In this document: positions 11,026 through 22,784 of the stretch, piece by piece | Layout of the letters: the number at the start of each line of letters is the position of its first letter | Numbering within the stretch: position 1 is the stretch's first letter | Assembly (NCBI GenBank): GCA_028023455.1 | Contig: JAQFVV010012536.1 | Coordinates: forward strand, 2,564,001-2,628,000 | Source of the DNA: Epiperipatus broadwayi | Taxonomy: Eukaryota > Onychophora > Udeonychophora > Euonychophora > Peripatidae | DNA length: 64,000 nucleotides | Direction of reading: 5' to 3' | The notes under the pieces: model-generated | Told to the model about the DNA's origin: nothing | What the model saw: the letters and a program-made list of their open reading frames with translations, nothing else | Databases searched by the model: none | Program-made: the position numbers and the translations under genes

Positions 11026-11616
11026 TGTTGTGTTTAGTTAGGCTTACGGGTTCATTCCAAAACAACCGACACAAAAAGAACAACTACTCAGCAATTAATA
11101 TGTATAATTTATTAGAACAAAATATATACACACGTTAGTTGAACAAATGAATCAATACAGTTGATAGACTTGAATGCTGAGATAGTTATGTGGAGTATGG
11201 AACTCGCTTCCAGCTAATGATTAGCCTGTGTCATGAGTTCTGGTAAGACTTTTCCAGCTATGTAGTTAGCTTGTCTCGAGTCGGCTTTAGTTCAAACATA
11301 GCAGTGTCCAGTTTGTAAGTGGACTTGCCTCATTGTGTGGACATCGCAATAATGACTAGATAAATACCTTTGCTGATGGAAAAAGGTTTAATGGAGAGCA
11401 CGTTCTGTCATTCAGTTTAACAGAAGTAATTGCTCTCTGCCTTGCCTCCAAAAGGCTGACTATTTAAAGGCAGATCCCCTACCTTACTGGAAACATGTGG
11501 ATTCGGTGCATGAACCCCAGTGAAGGTTTTAATCCCCTTGGATAGCAACTGGGTGTTAGCCAATCAGGCAAGGAATCTGGAATAGTCCACTTCTGAAGGC
11601 AGAGTCAGATATGACA
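11026..11616 (-). repeat. 5' LTR of the gypsy element
   Basis: The LTR is 591 bp, collinear with 7951-8521, and has the same TGTCATATCTGAC and CACAACA ends. Its outer edge abuts GATTG at 11617-11621, which repeats the 5 bp left of the other LTR. Confidence 0.9.
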
Positions 11617-11621
11617 GATTG

Positions 11622-12583
11622 CATATGTAAAAGTTTCAACTATAATGGATATCTAAATAAGGGACCTTAGATGATGAACACATTTTCAACCTTGGGGCAG
11701 ATATCCCTCAAGCAGGTACATGACAATAATTAAAGTAAGGTAAGTTTAATTAACTTTAGAAAAATATGGTTAAAATAGATAAATACATAACTCTCATGAT
11801 CATGACCAATAAAAGTTGAAATATCAAGCTTTAATATACACAAGGGATGAGGAAGGCGGTACTCAGTTGCTAAAGTAATAAACAAATAACGAAGTAGACT
11901 GGAATATGATCGCTTCCACAATGTCATATCCAAGTCTTTTAATAAGGCATGATGGGAATATCTTTGTGTTACAAAGTTAGATCCAAATTTCATAAAATAA
12001 ATAGGTCATAGAATGAAGGAATGAGCATCTTCATATAACCCTAAATAACTCTCATTAACAGACAGGAACTATCCACTACACTGGTATCAAGAAATAAGAA
12101 GGCCCTCTGGGTCTGAAAAATAAAGGAATGTTCCCACATTTGCATGGAACTTAGGCAAATCGAACCCGTCAAATTAAATCTTCTGGAGCAGAGATATGCG
12201 CCTGTTGAAGAAGCGCAATAAATTAATCATGAAATTAGACAACCCAATAATGCTATGTAAATATAAAATAATAAATAATTGGCCTTAAAATTAAAGATAG
12301 GTATAAAATAAAATGTGAACAGTCATGCCATAAGTTATAATATGCAAATATCTATTATATACTCTTAACCAAGGCCTACGCAGTTATTATGTATTTTTTT
12401 AAAAATTTATAAAGAAATTAATCCCTCTCTTAAATAAAGACTAGCCCCATAGGTCTTACAGATATAAAGAATTATTGATATGATAGCCTACAATAATAAT
12501 ATATTAAAGTGAATTGTATTAAGTTTTAGAATTAAACTATCATAACAGTATACATATATATGTTTATCAAAAGAAAAGAAATG
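11622..12583. other. AT-rich DNA without recognised gene
   Basis: The frame at 11730-11993 (-) has no recognisable domain and no splice context. A passage near 12060-12240 is slightly richer in C+G but breaks into stops in every frame. Nothing could be assigned. Confidence 0.4.
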
Positions 12584-13868
12584 AAAAGCTTGTAAGATAT
12601 AAACAATGAGCATTGTCAATTGCTCTACAAGCTTTGTAATAAATGCTTAACCAGAGAAAGCATTTAAAATATCTCTGTCAGGAAGCCCCCCCCCCTCAAA
12701 CCTCTGACCATGGTTTCATGCTTTGGCACTCCTCAGAGAGGCACTAGAGTAGCTTCAGACACTGGATCTAAAAATACCAACCCAAAGTCAGCATTTATCT
12801 AAAAGTTATCTATTGAGTGGAAATTCTGAAATTTTCAGACACTTGCATGTCTTCAAACCCAGCTTATCAACACAAATAGCTATATGGAAAATCTGAAATT
12901 TTCAGATACCTACATGTCTTCAAACTCAGCTATTCAACACAAATAGCTATATGCGGCTGAGAGATCTTCGATCAAACCATATATTAGTAGTCTTAGCGGT
13001 ATAAAATCGCATAAGACTTAAAGCAGAGACTATAAATAGTCAAGAAAAGAGTCATAGATCACATGATCTCATCTCTTAAGCTTCTAAGATATAAACAATG
13101 GGCCTTTGCCAATTGCTCAATAAGCTTTGTGATAAATGCTTAGACAGAGAAAGCATTTAAAATATCTCTGTCAGGAAGCCCTCCTACCTAAACCTCTGAC
13201 CATGGTTTCATGCTTCAGCACTCCTCAGAGAGGCACTAGAGTAGCTTCAGACCCTATATCTAAAAATACCAACCCAAAGCCAGCATTTATCTAAAAGTTA
13301 TCTATTGAGTGGGAAATCTAAAATTTTCAGACACCTACATGTCTTCAAACCCAGCTATTCAACACAAATAGCTATATGTGGCTAAGAGATCTTCAGTCAA
13401 ACCATATATTAGTAGTCTTACCAATATAAAATCACATAAGACTTAAAGCAGAGACTATAAATAGTCAAGAAAAGAGTCATAAATCACATGATCCCATCTC
13501 TTAACCTTGTAAGATATAAACAATGAGGATTGCCAATTCCTCAACAAGCTTTGTGATAAATGCTTAGCCAGAGAAAGCATTTAAAATATCTCTGTCAGAA
13601 AAGTTGGCTAGCTGGGTTTGAAGACATATAGGTGTCTGAAAATTTCAGATATTCCACTCAATAGATAACTTTTAGATAAATGCTGGCTTTGGGTTGGTAG
13701 TTTTAGATCTAGTGTCTGAAGCTACTTTAGCACCTCTCTGAAGAGTGCCAAAGCACGAAACCATGATTAGAGGTTTGGCGGGGCTTCCTGACAGAGATAT
13801 TTTAAATGCTTTCTTTGGCTAAGCATTTATCACAAAGTTTGTTGAGAAATTGGCAATGCTCATTGTTT
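12584..13868. repeat. Composite repeat: tandem copies plus inverted copy
   Basis: The unit starts with a 'taagatataaacaatg' block at about 12591, 13084 and 13507, then 'aagctttgtgataaatgctt' and 'agagaaagcatttaaaatat'. The first two units continue into 'cctctgaccatggtttcatg', 'actcctcagagaggcactag' and 'agcatttatctaaaagttat'. From about 13600 the sequence reads back in inverted orientation and ends at 13868 with 'caatgctcattgttta'. The region is therefore two direct copies plus a hairpin closing the array, the same architecture as 4010-5075 but unrelated in sequence. Confidence 0.8.
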
Positions 13869-14319
13869 AAAGAAACGAAGTTTTAACTTTCAACTTCGAA
13901 CATTAAATTTTATTTTTAAGAAAAAACTGCAGGTTGTTTCTAAATCACCTGTATGCACTATATATATAATTGTTCCTTCCCAAAACAGAAAATAGTTTTC
14001 TTTTAACACTCAATCTTAATTTCAAATAGTTATACATAAACCATTATAATTGCATTAATGGTTAAATGATATTTTGAAAGAACCGATTTTTAAACTGACA
14101 AGTTTAAAATCGCAAATATTAAAAAAAAAAAAAAAAAAGTTAGAATCAGAGAGAGGAGAGTTTTAAATAATTAATTACTGAACGTTTCTTGAGATAATGT
14201 CAAATATTTTAGATCATTGAAATCTTTTACTAAATTTACCTCCGTCTGATTCTTAAACAATAAGTCTAGAAAAAATTAAGAAAGATTAAGTATATATTGC
14301 AATAGTCGATCTTCCTTAC
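13869..14319. other. AT-rich spacer
   Basis: A poly-A run at 14122-14138 and AT-rich sequence are all that can be seen between the composite repeat and the decayed LINE. Confidence 0.4.
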
Positions 14320-15850
14320 TCATCATCATTATCAATCCATTACAGGATGAAGGTCTCTCCAAATTTAACCATATTCTCCGATCTTTAGCTTCTCTTCTCC
14401 ACATAACCCCTGCACACGTTCTTGATTCATCCATCCATCTCACATGTGGTCTCTTTCTGGGTCTTTTACAATCTCTTGGAATCCAGTTTAGATTTCAATT
14501 GTCCATCTATTATCATCTCTTCTAGCAATATGTCCAGCCCAACTCCACTTCAGTCTTTTAATTTTTTCAATGAGGTCAGTAACACCTGTTTGTTCTCTTA
14601 CCCATATATTGCATTTTCGATCCCTTCTTGTTACTCCCAACATGCATTTCTCCATACTTACTTCTTTGAGTTGTCTGAAGTCTCTGTATTGCTCTTCTAT
14701 TAAGTGTCCAAGTCTCAGATCCAAAAGTAAGAACTGGTAAAACCCATTTATTAAGAACCTTTCTTTTCAAACATATAGGCATATTCCCTTTTAGTATCAA
14801 GTTATTTCTACCAAAGCACTCCAACCAAGTTTAATTCTATGATTAATTTCATCTATTATATTTCCATTTATTAATAATCTGATTCCATATGTATTAATAA
14901 TCTGACCAAGGTATTTGTAACTGTTAACTTCTTCTAACTCATCATAATCAATCTTTATTTTTATATTTTGAGAAAATCCATTAAACATTACTTTAGTTTT
15001 TTTAACATTTATCTTTAGTCTTACTTTCATTTGATAACTCCTGCAACATTTCCTGCAGCTCTAAAGCATTATTTGCAAAAACAACTACATCATCTGAAAA
15101 ATCTAAATGACTTAAATAATCTCCATTTACTTTCACTCCTTTAGCTTCCATTTTAATACACAAAATATGCAGCACTGCTGTAAAAAGTTTTGGAGATATG
15201 GAGTCACCCTGTCTTACACCCTTCTCAATGTTGACTTTCCTAGTATCATTATGTAATCTAAGTTGCTGTTGCATTTTTATAAATATTTTTTAAAATATGA
15301 CAATATCCTGAATCTATACCTTGATGATCCAATGCTTTAATCACTGAAGAAATGTTTATAGGATCAAATGCCTTTTCATAATCTACAAATCCAAAGTATA
15401 ATGGCAACTCACATTCATTTGACCTTTCTATAACTTTTTTTCAATACCTTGATATGATCTGCTGTGCTAAAACCTCTTTTAAATCCAGCTTGTTCTTTTG
15501 GTTGGTGGAAATCCAATGTTCTCTGTAGACGAGTTGTAATTACCTTGGTAAAAATTTTGTATAAAACTGATAAAAGGTTGATAGGTCTGTAATTTCTAAT
15601 ATCCTCTTTATCACCTTTTTTACGTATTGATATTAATACTGCATTCTTCCAATCATCTGGTACATCTTTATCATTTAGACATTTGGTATATAACTTTGCT
15701 AAAAAAAATCTATTTCTTCACCTGCTTCTTTTAATATATCAATTATAATTCCATCATTATCTGGAGCCTTTCCTTTCTTCTTACATTTAATTGCATGTCT
15801 TATTTCTTCATTTAAAATTCTGGACAATTCAGAAGATGTAATAGGTACAT
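14320..15850 (-). pseudogene. 5'-truncated, decayed RTE-like LINE copy
   Basis: This minus-strand copy corresponds to the 3' half of the intact LINE at 40886-44177, beginning at a gatgat-type tail near 14320. Recognisable pieces include the region after the RT active site (GVRQGDSISPKLFTAV at about 15230-15170 and LSHLDFSDDVVVFAN, where the intact copy has FADD), the SYKYLGQIIN block, and the C-terminal RLKWSWAGHIARRDDNRW. The frame is broken into at least four pieces (15274-15002, 15030-14797, 14824-14576, 14724-14488) by indels and stops. A local duplication of 'ttaataatctga' is seen near 14868-14900. Homology fades at about 15850, in the part just before the RT domain. Confidence 0.9.
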
Positions 15851-16660
15851 TACTATGTGTAATTAAGTGTGCTTTAAAAAATATTTAAATAATGAATAAG
15901 TTATCTAAATAAACATATTTTACAGAATGATTAATATATAATTATTTAAAGCAAAGAGGTTTTTAGCATTTAAAATTTGTCATTAAATTAAATTATTATT
16001 TTACCAACGTTTGAAGGATGTTGGCAAACAATAGAATTGACTGGTCACTCCGTGATATTATATACTGGGGGCTTTCCTTTTGATGGCGATAGCATAGCAT
16101 GTCAGCAACATGATTGTTATATGAGTCAAGGACTTGAGTGGCACCGCATCCTATAATACGAGGGAACTCCATAATAAGCTGCACCAGAGTTGGACAGAGA
16201 AATACGGCGATCTACTTACTCATAGCATGATGTAATTTAGTGTGTGTAATTTAACAATTTAAAAACTTTACAAATAAAACTCTTCCAGAAGTGTACAATA
16301 ACTAAACTCTACAAGAAGTGTCTTCTTTCCGAAGTTTACAGTAATAGCTAACTAATCCCTTTTTTTGTCTCTCTCTCTATATATATAGCTCAAAACAAAG
16401 GCCAGCTCTTCTCTAAATTAATTAATTAATTAAACTTAAGTAAAATTCTTTTCTTTATTATCTATTGATTAGAATCTTAATGCAATTTAATTTTGAAATT
16501 TTATTAATTGCATTTCTTAATTAAATTTCGATTTTGATTTTATCTGATTCTACAATAATTATATGTTTTGTCGCCTTTTTCCTAAATAATTATAAAATTA
16601 GAATTTAATTTATACATTAAAATTTTTTAATATTTTCAACTTAATAGCAAATATAAACAT
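15851..16660. other. AT-rich DNA without recognised gene
   Basis: A somewhat GC-richer patch at 16010-16210 is covered by a 62-codon frame on the minus strand (15996-16184) that I do not recognise. Short tandem phrases around 'aactcttccagaagtgtaca' (16277) and 'aactctacaagaagtgtctt' (16304) hint at a local duplication. Confidence 0.4.
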
Positions 16661-17165
16661 ATTAGACCATATATATAAAGTTGAATTTCCACCTTTATTA
16701 TTTAAAGGAAGTTGCCTTGGCAACAGATTGAGATTGTCGGTTGTTATTAATATTGATATTGTTTAAGTGTTGACTGCTTCCATGTATTTATATTAATACC
16801 TATCTAACCTTGAACACTAATAACTTTATTATTTAAGTAATACATAGTTGGATTGCAGTTTGAAAGTTATAATTTCAATTTGAAAATTATAATTGACAAT
16901 TTATGAGTCGGCTTTGAAAATTATAATTGATTATTTATTAGTCTGCTTTCAAAACAGATTATGTTTACTTGTCTAATGAGGTTGTTTTAAACTTCTTTGA
17001 ATTAATAATTTCATTCTTTGTACTCAAGTTGCAGTGTTTAGTGTCTATATAAACATATAAGTCCATATATAAAGGTGAATTAAAAAGAGGTTGCCTTGAC
17101 AACAGATTGAGATTGTTGATTGTTATTGATATTGGTATCATTTGTTAACTGCTTTCATATATTTT
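16660..17165. repeat. Tandem duplication, about 400-bp period
   Basis: 'acatat(ta)ga/tccatatataaagg...gttgccttg(g/a)caacag' occurs at about 16660-16735 and again at 17050-17110, followed both times by 'attgagattgt' and a 'gactgcttccatrtattt'-like block. The middle part (16960-17050) is related to 7540-7650. This is a dispersed repeat in tandem. Confidence 0.6.
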
Positions 17166-17812
17166 AATTATATATATACAATATTTTTAATTGTGCGGAA
17201 ATTTCCATTATATTTTTAAGATATTGCTTTGGCAAAACATTTTCTTACTAATATCTATCAAACATGACACATTCATAATTGAGATTTAGCTTGAGTCAGT
17301 TTCCTTTGCATTGGTCTATGCAGTAAATTGAAAAGGAAATTTAATCATATCTAGGAGTTGCATAGAATTTGGAATCTGGCTAGAGTCTTAGCAACAGGCA
17401 GTCAGGGTAGTCTGTAGATGTTTAGAATGATAAGTTATTATCATTAGATTGCTAAATGAGTGGCCACTAAGTAGCTGCAAATTGTGTCAGTCTAATGGAT
17501 TGGCATGTTCAAAAGCATGACCTGTGAAAAAGTATCTTGCAATTTATGATTAATGCATTGAGTGATATAGATTGTGGTATAACATTTGAGTATATACATT
17601 TTATCTCATATATGTTGCAAAATGTTTAGGACATTTGCAGATGGGAAGGCAATCTGATTTAATTGATAAAAGATGTAAGAATAAGCTCCAGATATTCATG
17701 AGTAGGAAAACATTATATGACGATAGGGATGAGTTATTAGTAAAGGTCTAATAAAAAAAAGAAAATAATAAATTGTCTTGCCATAATTATCAAATAATCA
17801 TAAGAAGCCTGC
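17166..17812. other. AT-rich DNA without recognised gene
   Basis: A less AT-rich passage at 17280-17560 has no long frame on either strand and no family match I can name. Confidence 0.4.
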
Positions 17813-17825
17813 AAGTTCATGATAG

Positions 17826-18164
17826 ATCATCACCTCTTATGCTAGCACATAACTGTTATTAAACAGGCAAAACTCTCCATATAGTAGTGCCATTCTGTGC
17901 CAACCAGAGTAATCAATAGATGCCAGAAGGCTTGTGCATAACATCCCCATCTAGTGCCTACTCAACCAATATCCCTAGACTAGTTTCTGGCTTGTGGCCT
18001 TCATCAGTGAGGAGCCTTGGATCTGAGAGCACTGCACCTAGATCTTAGATATTGGATGAGTAGGCACTAGATGGGGAATTTATGCACAAGCCTTCTGGCA
18101 TCCATTGATTACTCTGGTTGGCACAGGGTGGCACTATTGTATTGAGAGTTTTGCCTGTTTAATT
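17826..18164. mobile_element. Family-A retroposon, inverted dimer with TSD
   Basis: The insert contains 'aggcaaaactctccatatag' at its left and the inverted 'attgagagttttgcctgttt' at its right. The body folds back on itself around 'gatcttagatattggatgag'. It is flanked by AAGTTCATGATAG (17813-17825) and AAATTCATGATAG (18165-18177). A 13-bp duplication with a single mismatch supports one retroposition event producing the whole hairpin. Confidence 0.85.
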
Positions 18165-18177
18165 AAATTCATGATAG

Positions 18178-19640
18178 CATAGTAACAAACATTTCATTTC
18201 ACCTTTATGAATCATAGAGATATATACACAGACCCATGTGTGGACCCTTGAAAAATAACTGGTAACTGATTCTCTGTCTCTAAATCAATGCATGTGTTAC
18301 ATGGTGACATAATTTACCTATTCACCACAAAGATTATAAGATATTAGCACATCTGGATCATGGCTTATAACATGAAATCAACATGTTTTGTATCTTAACC
18401 CATAATGGAACAATATGCTAACATTCAATTTTGCTTTACATTGAGCAAAGCTGCTATCGAAACATTTGAAATGATTATTCCTGTGCATGGAAGTCAAATC
18501 ATGAACGGTAAAAACCCTTTCAAATGGTTTCCAAAGTCATTTGGTGGTAGAGGGAATACTGAAGATCTATGAAAATTAGAGTCATGAATAGCTAAACTGT
18601 CTCTACATAACTCATTCACTGATTCACAGATGGCGCTGCAAGCAGCGTAAAGAAAAAACCAATCATCTTTTCACTGGGATATGTATATATTCATAAATCT
18701 GAATGACAGTAGTTTAGTATATTTTTATTAATATCATGCAATAATGGTATCTAAACAAACTTTTTGATAACACACTTATTACACTAGTTTTTACTTTTAT
18801 TCCTGTTTTGTAACAATATTGTAAGATAAAATAGTAATAAGAAGTTAAGCAAACTACAAATAGCTTACTACAGTTCAAAGATGCTCTCCAAAAAGAAACA
18901 GTAAAAAATATGTATCACTAAATAGATCCACCATTCACAAAATAAATGATGGTTTTAGTATTTTTCACTCATATTTTACTCTAGCTAAGACTAGTTAGAT
19001 ATTTATTTTAATAGGGTGGCTACTAGAAAAAATATTTGGAAACTAAAAAATTTTTCACGTTTTATCTAGAACGAATTTAAATCTCAGGTTTTAGGTTTGG
19101 CAAAGGGGTGCACCAAGCACCATGCTGAAAAGTGGATGAAGGGACTAAAATTAACCTTGTATTAAGAAGGTGGTTGCAAAAAAAACATTTTTATCAAGTG
19201 TTATTGCATAAATCACTGTATTTTGTATGCCCTGTGTGGTTTAATGCAAGGATATAATGATGAACTCTAAATCTTAAGATCATGGATCACAGCTCCAGCC
19301 CTGGCATTTTGTGTGTTCAAAGGTTTTATAAACTCCCAAGCAATAAATCATTTGATTACATTGTATTTTGTTGTTTAGTTATTTGAACTGCATTCAGATG
19401 AAGAACTTTCCATATATACACACAAACATTTTTTTTTCAAAAAAAAAATTACAACAAACAACATGAAATCATCTCTCCTTACAGTGCTATAGAAAGAATT
19501 TTTAGGCTCCTTGTGTAAAATTTCAAAAAAGGCTTTGATACTGTACTGCAGCATCACCTGGTGGCACCGTACAGCTAATCAACCAGTACCAAAGTTTTTT
19601 TTAATATTTAACAAATATCTTAATGCTTTTTGGAATATAT
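18178..19640. other. AT-rich DNA with minor repeats
   Basis: A block at 18605-18660 (agatggcgctgcaagcagc ... aaaccaatcatc) recurs at 34907-34950, so it belongs to a dispersed repeat. The frame at 19375-19557 (-) shows no domain. No gene is supported. Confidence 0.45.
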
Positions 19641-19830
19641 ATATATAACATTTGAGATTAAAACCCAAAACATCGTACAATAAATATCTCAATTAATTTC
19701 TAACCAAGCATAAGTCAACATTTTGGCTTATGATTGCTTAGAGAGTTTTAAAATATTTATTGTGCTATGTGTTTTAGTCTTGAATATTATTTATATATTA
19801 AGCACTGGAGGTATTCTATTATATATATAT
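19641..19830. repeat. Imperfect foldback repeat
   Basis: 'aacatttgagattaaaaccc' and the following 'caataaatatctcaattaat' blocks are mirrored in inverted orientation by 'agagttttaaaatatttatt' and 'gttttagtcttgaatattat'. The first block recurs at 19840 as 'accttcgagactaaaacc', leading into the segmental duplication that follows. Confidence 0.55.
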
Positions 19831-19856
19831 ATAACCTTCGAGACTAAAACCAATAA

Positions 19857-21207
19857 TACTGTACAATAATTATTTAAAATACTCTCTAACCAAGAATATT
19901 GTCGAAATTTACAAACAATAAAACAGTCATTGAATATATTTTTCTCTACCCATATATATAAAAGGTTAACTAAAACATTTTGGTTAAAAAGAATGAATAA
20001 TTAAATCAATCCACAACATTCTCTTTAAATATGTTGCAACTGATTTACTTACTGTAGTTAGCAAGCCTGAGAGATCTCAATTTAAGGATTGCCAATGAGT
20101 GATTCAAATCAAAATATGAATATCTCTGGTGCTTAATATATAAATAACATTCGAAGGTACTTGTGAGTTTTCCTGTAAATCAAGGTGGCAGCTTGTATTT
20201 TTGATAAATATACAGTTTCAGGGGCCCACAAAAAATATTTACAAAAAAGATGGTTGCTAGGAAATGTCATATTTAATATTTGCAGTTTAAAGTTGTAATT
20301 ATAAATTTTATTAAACGCTCACTATTATTTCAGTAATAGTTTTAACAAGGCTGTAAACCTTAGCAATGAGCGTCTGAAAAAATCGTCACTAGGGACCTCT
20401 GTAGGTCTTTAAAACACGTAGCGTACGCTACGTGTTTTAAAGACCTACAGAGGTCCCTAGTGACGATTTTTTCAGACGCTCATTGCTAAGGTTTACAGCC
20501 TTGTTAAAACTATTTGCATTTTAATTTTTTTTACTATTATTGTTATTTAAAAAAGAAATCATTGTGGAAAAATTAATTACAATATTTACCCTTTATTTAT
20601 TTTTTTTTTTTTTTTTTTGTGATAGCATAAATCCAGTTGATCTTTTCCCTATTCACACCATACAATAAATATTCAAAATACTCTTTACCCAAGCATAAGT
20701 CAAAATTTATCAAGAATAAAGTGACTGTTTATTTTTGTACTCCATTTATATTTATAAATAGTTGACTAAAAGACTGGTTAAAAATAATGAATATTTAAAT
20801 AAATTCACCACATTGTATCTAAATATGTTTCAATTGATTCATTTACAATAGTTAGCAAGCTTGAGTTATCTCAGTTTAAGTATTCCTAACAACAATTCAA
20901 ATAAATTAAAATATGTAATAAAATATCTTTGGTGTTTTATATATAAATAGCATTTGAGGATACTTGTGAGTTTTCTTGTAAACCAAGATGGCAACCCATA
21001 TTTTTGATAAATGTACAGTTTCACGGGCCCACAAAAAATCTTTACAAAAAATCCTGCTAGGAAATATATTTAATATTTATATTTTAATTTTTTATTATTA
21101 TTATCATTATTTTAAAAAAAGAAATCATTGTGAAAAAATTAATTAAAATATTGACACTTTTTGTTGTGGTTACACAAATCCAGTTGATCTTTTCACCATT
21201 CAATTGA
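19857..21207. repeat. Segmental tandem duplication, two copies
   Basis: Copy 1 is 19857-20284 plus 20511-20657, and copy 2 is about 20664-21207. They share in order 'gttagcaagc(c/t)tgag', 'acttgtgagttttc', 'tacagtttca(g/c)gggccc', 'aatcattgtg(g)aaaaatta' and 'atccagttgatcttttc'. Copy 1 is interrupted by a 226-bp palindromic insert that copy 2 lacks, so copy 2 serves as the empty site. Confidence 0.85.
20285..20510. mobile_element. Palindromic insertion with 8-bp TSD
   Basis: The insert is flanked by TATTTGCA at 20277-20284 and again at 20511-20518. The corresponding site in the sister copy (about 21075-21090) reads straight through without it. Within and just beyond it, 20335-20514 is a perfect palindrome with no spacer: two 90-bp arms meeting at GTAC (20423-20426). 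I checked the arms base by base and found no mismatch. An 8-bp duplication is typical of hAT-type cut-and-paste elements, but I see no standard hAT terminal sequence. There is no coding capacity. Confidence 0.85.
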
Positions 21208-21780
21208 CGTTACATCTCTTCTCCAGAAGTAAATAAGTCTGAGTGCAATCAGAAATGGAATTTTAGAAACTTCAAACCATATTTCTTTATAAAGAGATAA
21301 CCTGTTTAAACAAAGTTTCACATTGAATCATCATTGCAGGGGTGTTTGAATCTAAAGTTTTATATCATGACCATTAACACACACATTTCTAGAGGGCAGG
21401 ATCCCTTCCCTTTGAAAATACTCTATGGCATCATGTTCTGTGAAAGGTAGGTCCCAAAATTTTTACTATGATGGCAATTTACTAAAAAGACTGCTGACAA
21501 AAAGAAATGTGGAATTGAATGAAAGTAAGATGATGTTAAAAGTGTCTTATCACTTCCACATCGTAATATAAATATAAAAAATAGAAATAAATATTTTCAA
21601 TACAAGAAAAGCTTAAAGGAAAAATTGAACACCTGATCAGTTTTTTTTTAGAAAATCATATCTCTTTTTATATGCAAAATCATTATTATTTAATCTAGTA
21701 ATAATGACAAGAATATCCTAATATTCACCCATAATTATTTATAGAAAAGTTTTTTCATCTTACATATATACCATGTGCAG
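21208..21780. other. AT-rich DNA without recognised gene
   Basis: No open frame or repeat family could be recognised between the segmental duplication and the coding-like remnant that follows. Confidence 0.35.
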
Positions 21781-22505
21781 GAAACTATTCTGGAGGGGGA
21801 AAATAGCCTCTATCTCAATTAAACAATTACAAAAATCTCTAGAATGGTTTAGATCTTCACTCAATACATGACTTTCAAATTTCCAAAACTGTAAATCTAA
21901 TTTCTTCAAGTGCAACAACATCCCTTACAAATTTGGAAATGATATTCAAGATTGTTCCAACAGACAATCCACTATCTATGATGATTATTTAAAATCACTC
22001 CTTTGCTCATTGCTAGCCATGAACAACTTAAATTTTCATCCAGCTGAAGACAATTGCCATAACCATCTTCAAATAATAATATTGAGGAACTGATGCTAAA
22101 TATAAATAATAAGCAGTTGAATCAAAAATTCAAACACTGTCCTTTGAACCAAAATATTTTGATTTTTTATTAAAATTAAATTTACAATCATTATCATTAT
22201 ATTTTTATAAGAGATTCTATGCAAATGTTGCTTCTCAATATGGGTTGTCATGGAGACACAGAAACTCAATTTCACTTACTATACTTCAGCAATTCGAATT
22301 TCAACCACCTAATTTCAATGTTAAAACTTTATTTAAGTCTTTTTCAAAAGGAATGATCTCTGAAATTAGAGTGTCAACATTTATTCTATATGCATTTTGA
22401 TGTTAAAAACGCTTATATATATAATAATGATCCTAGAAATCAACAAAACGCTTTCTGGATTAAATTAAAATCACTCGGAACTAGGGTTGAAAAAATGTTC
22501 AACCG
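21781..22505 (+). pseudogene. Possible decayed coding remnant, unidentified
   Basis: The plus strand carries interrupted but protein-like stretches, for example YKRFYANVASQYGLSWRHR followed by ISLTILQQFEFQPPNFNVKT (about 22208-22325), and a 68-codon frame at 22390-22596 whose end runs into a family-A retroposon. Composition is more even than in the flanks. I do not recognise a family. An old transposon or a retro-pseudogene is the likeliest origin, and chance is not excluded. Confidence 0.3.
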
Positions 22506-22516
22506 CCATATTTACT

Positions 22517-22773
22517 TAATTAAAATAGGCAAAACTCTCCATACAGTAGTGCCACTCAGTGCAAGCCAGAATAATCAATGGATGAAACTAGTCTGAGAAT
22601 ATTGGATAGATGAGTAGGCACTAGATAGGGATTTTATGCACAAGCCTTCTGGCATCCATTGATTACTTTGGCTTGCACTGAGTGGCACTACTGCATGGAG
22701 AGTTTTGTCTGTTTTAATAACAGTTATAACAAGCATATGAAATGGTAATCATGTGATGTTTGATGGTTTAACA
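22517..22773. mobile_element. Family-A retroposon, inverted dimer with TSD
   Basis: The insert is flanked by perfect 11-mers CCATATTTACT at 22506-22516 and 22774-22784. The left arm (ggcaaaactctccatacagt) and right arm (catggagagttttgtctg) are inverted around a core near 22600. Outside the right arm the copy continues with 'cagttataacaagcatatga' and 'atcatgtgatgtttgatgg'. This tail also ends the copies at 6747 and 40431. Confidence 0.85.
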
Positions 22774-22784
22774 CCATATTTACT

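Larger units (their letters stand above)
7951..11616 (-). mobile_element. Ty3/gypsy-type LTR retrotransposon, internally deleted
   Basis: This is a complete insertion on the minus strand. Both LTRs begin TGTCATATCTGAC and end CACAACA (reading minus), and the element is bounded by the 5-bp duplication GATTG at 7946-7950 and 11617-11621. In element order it has the 5' LTR (11616-11026), a triplicated leader (11025-10798), gag remnants (10355-9640), a retropepsin (about 9606-9186), a duplicated integrase C-terminal region (about 9140-8580), a polypurine tract (8532-8522) and the 3' LTR (8521-7951). Reverse transcriptase, RNase H and the integrase catalytic core are missing, so the copy cannot move by itself. 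Gag followed by protease in an overlapping frame and a 5-bp duplication fit Ty3/gypsy. Diverged LTRs and stops make it a relic. Confidence 0.9.

Noticed and set aside
15996-16184. 62-codon minus-strand frame in a GC-richer patch
   Set aside because: It is short, with no recognisable domain, splice sites or homologous copy in the window.
20335-20514. Rho-independent-type terminator or RNA hairpin gene
   Set aside because: The genome is eukaryotic and the stem is 90 bp without a loop inside a target-duplicated insertion. A mobile element is the simpler reading.
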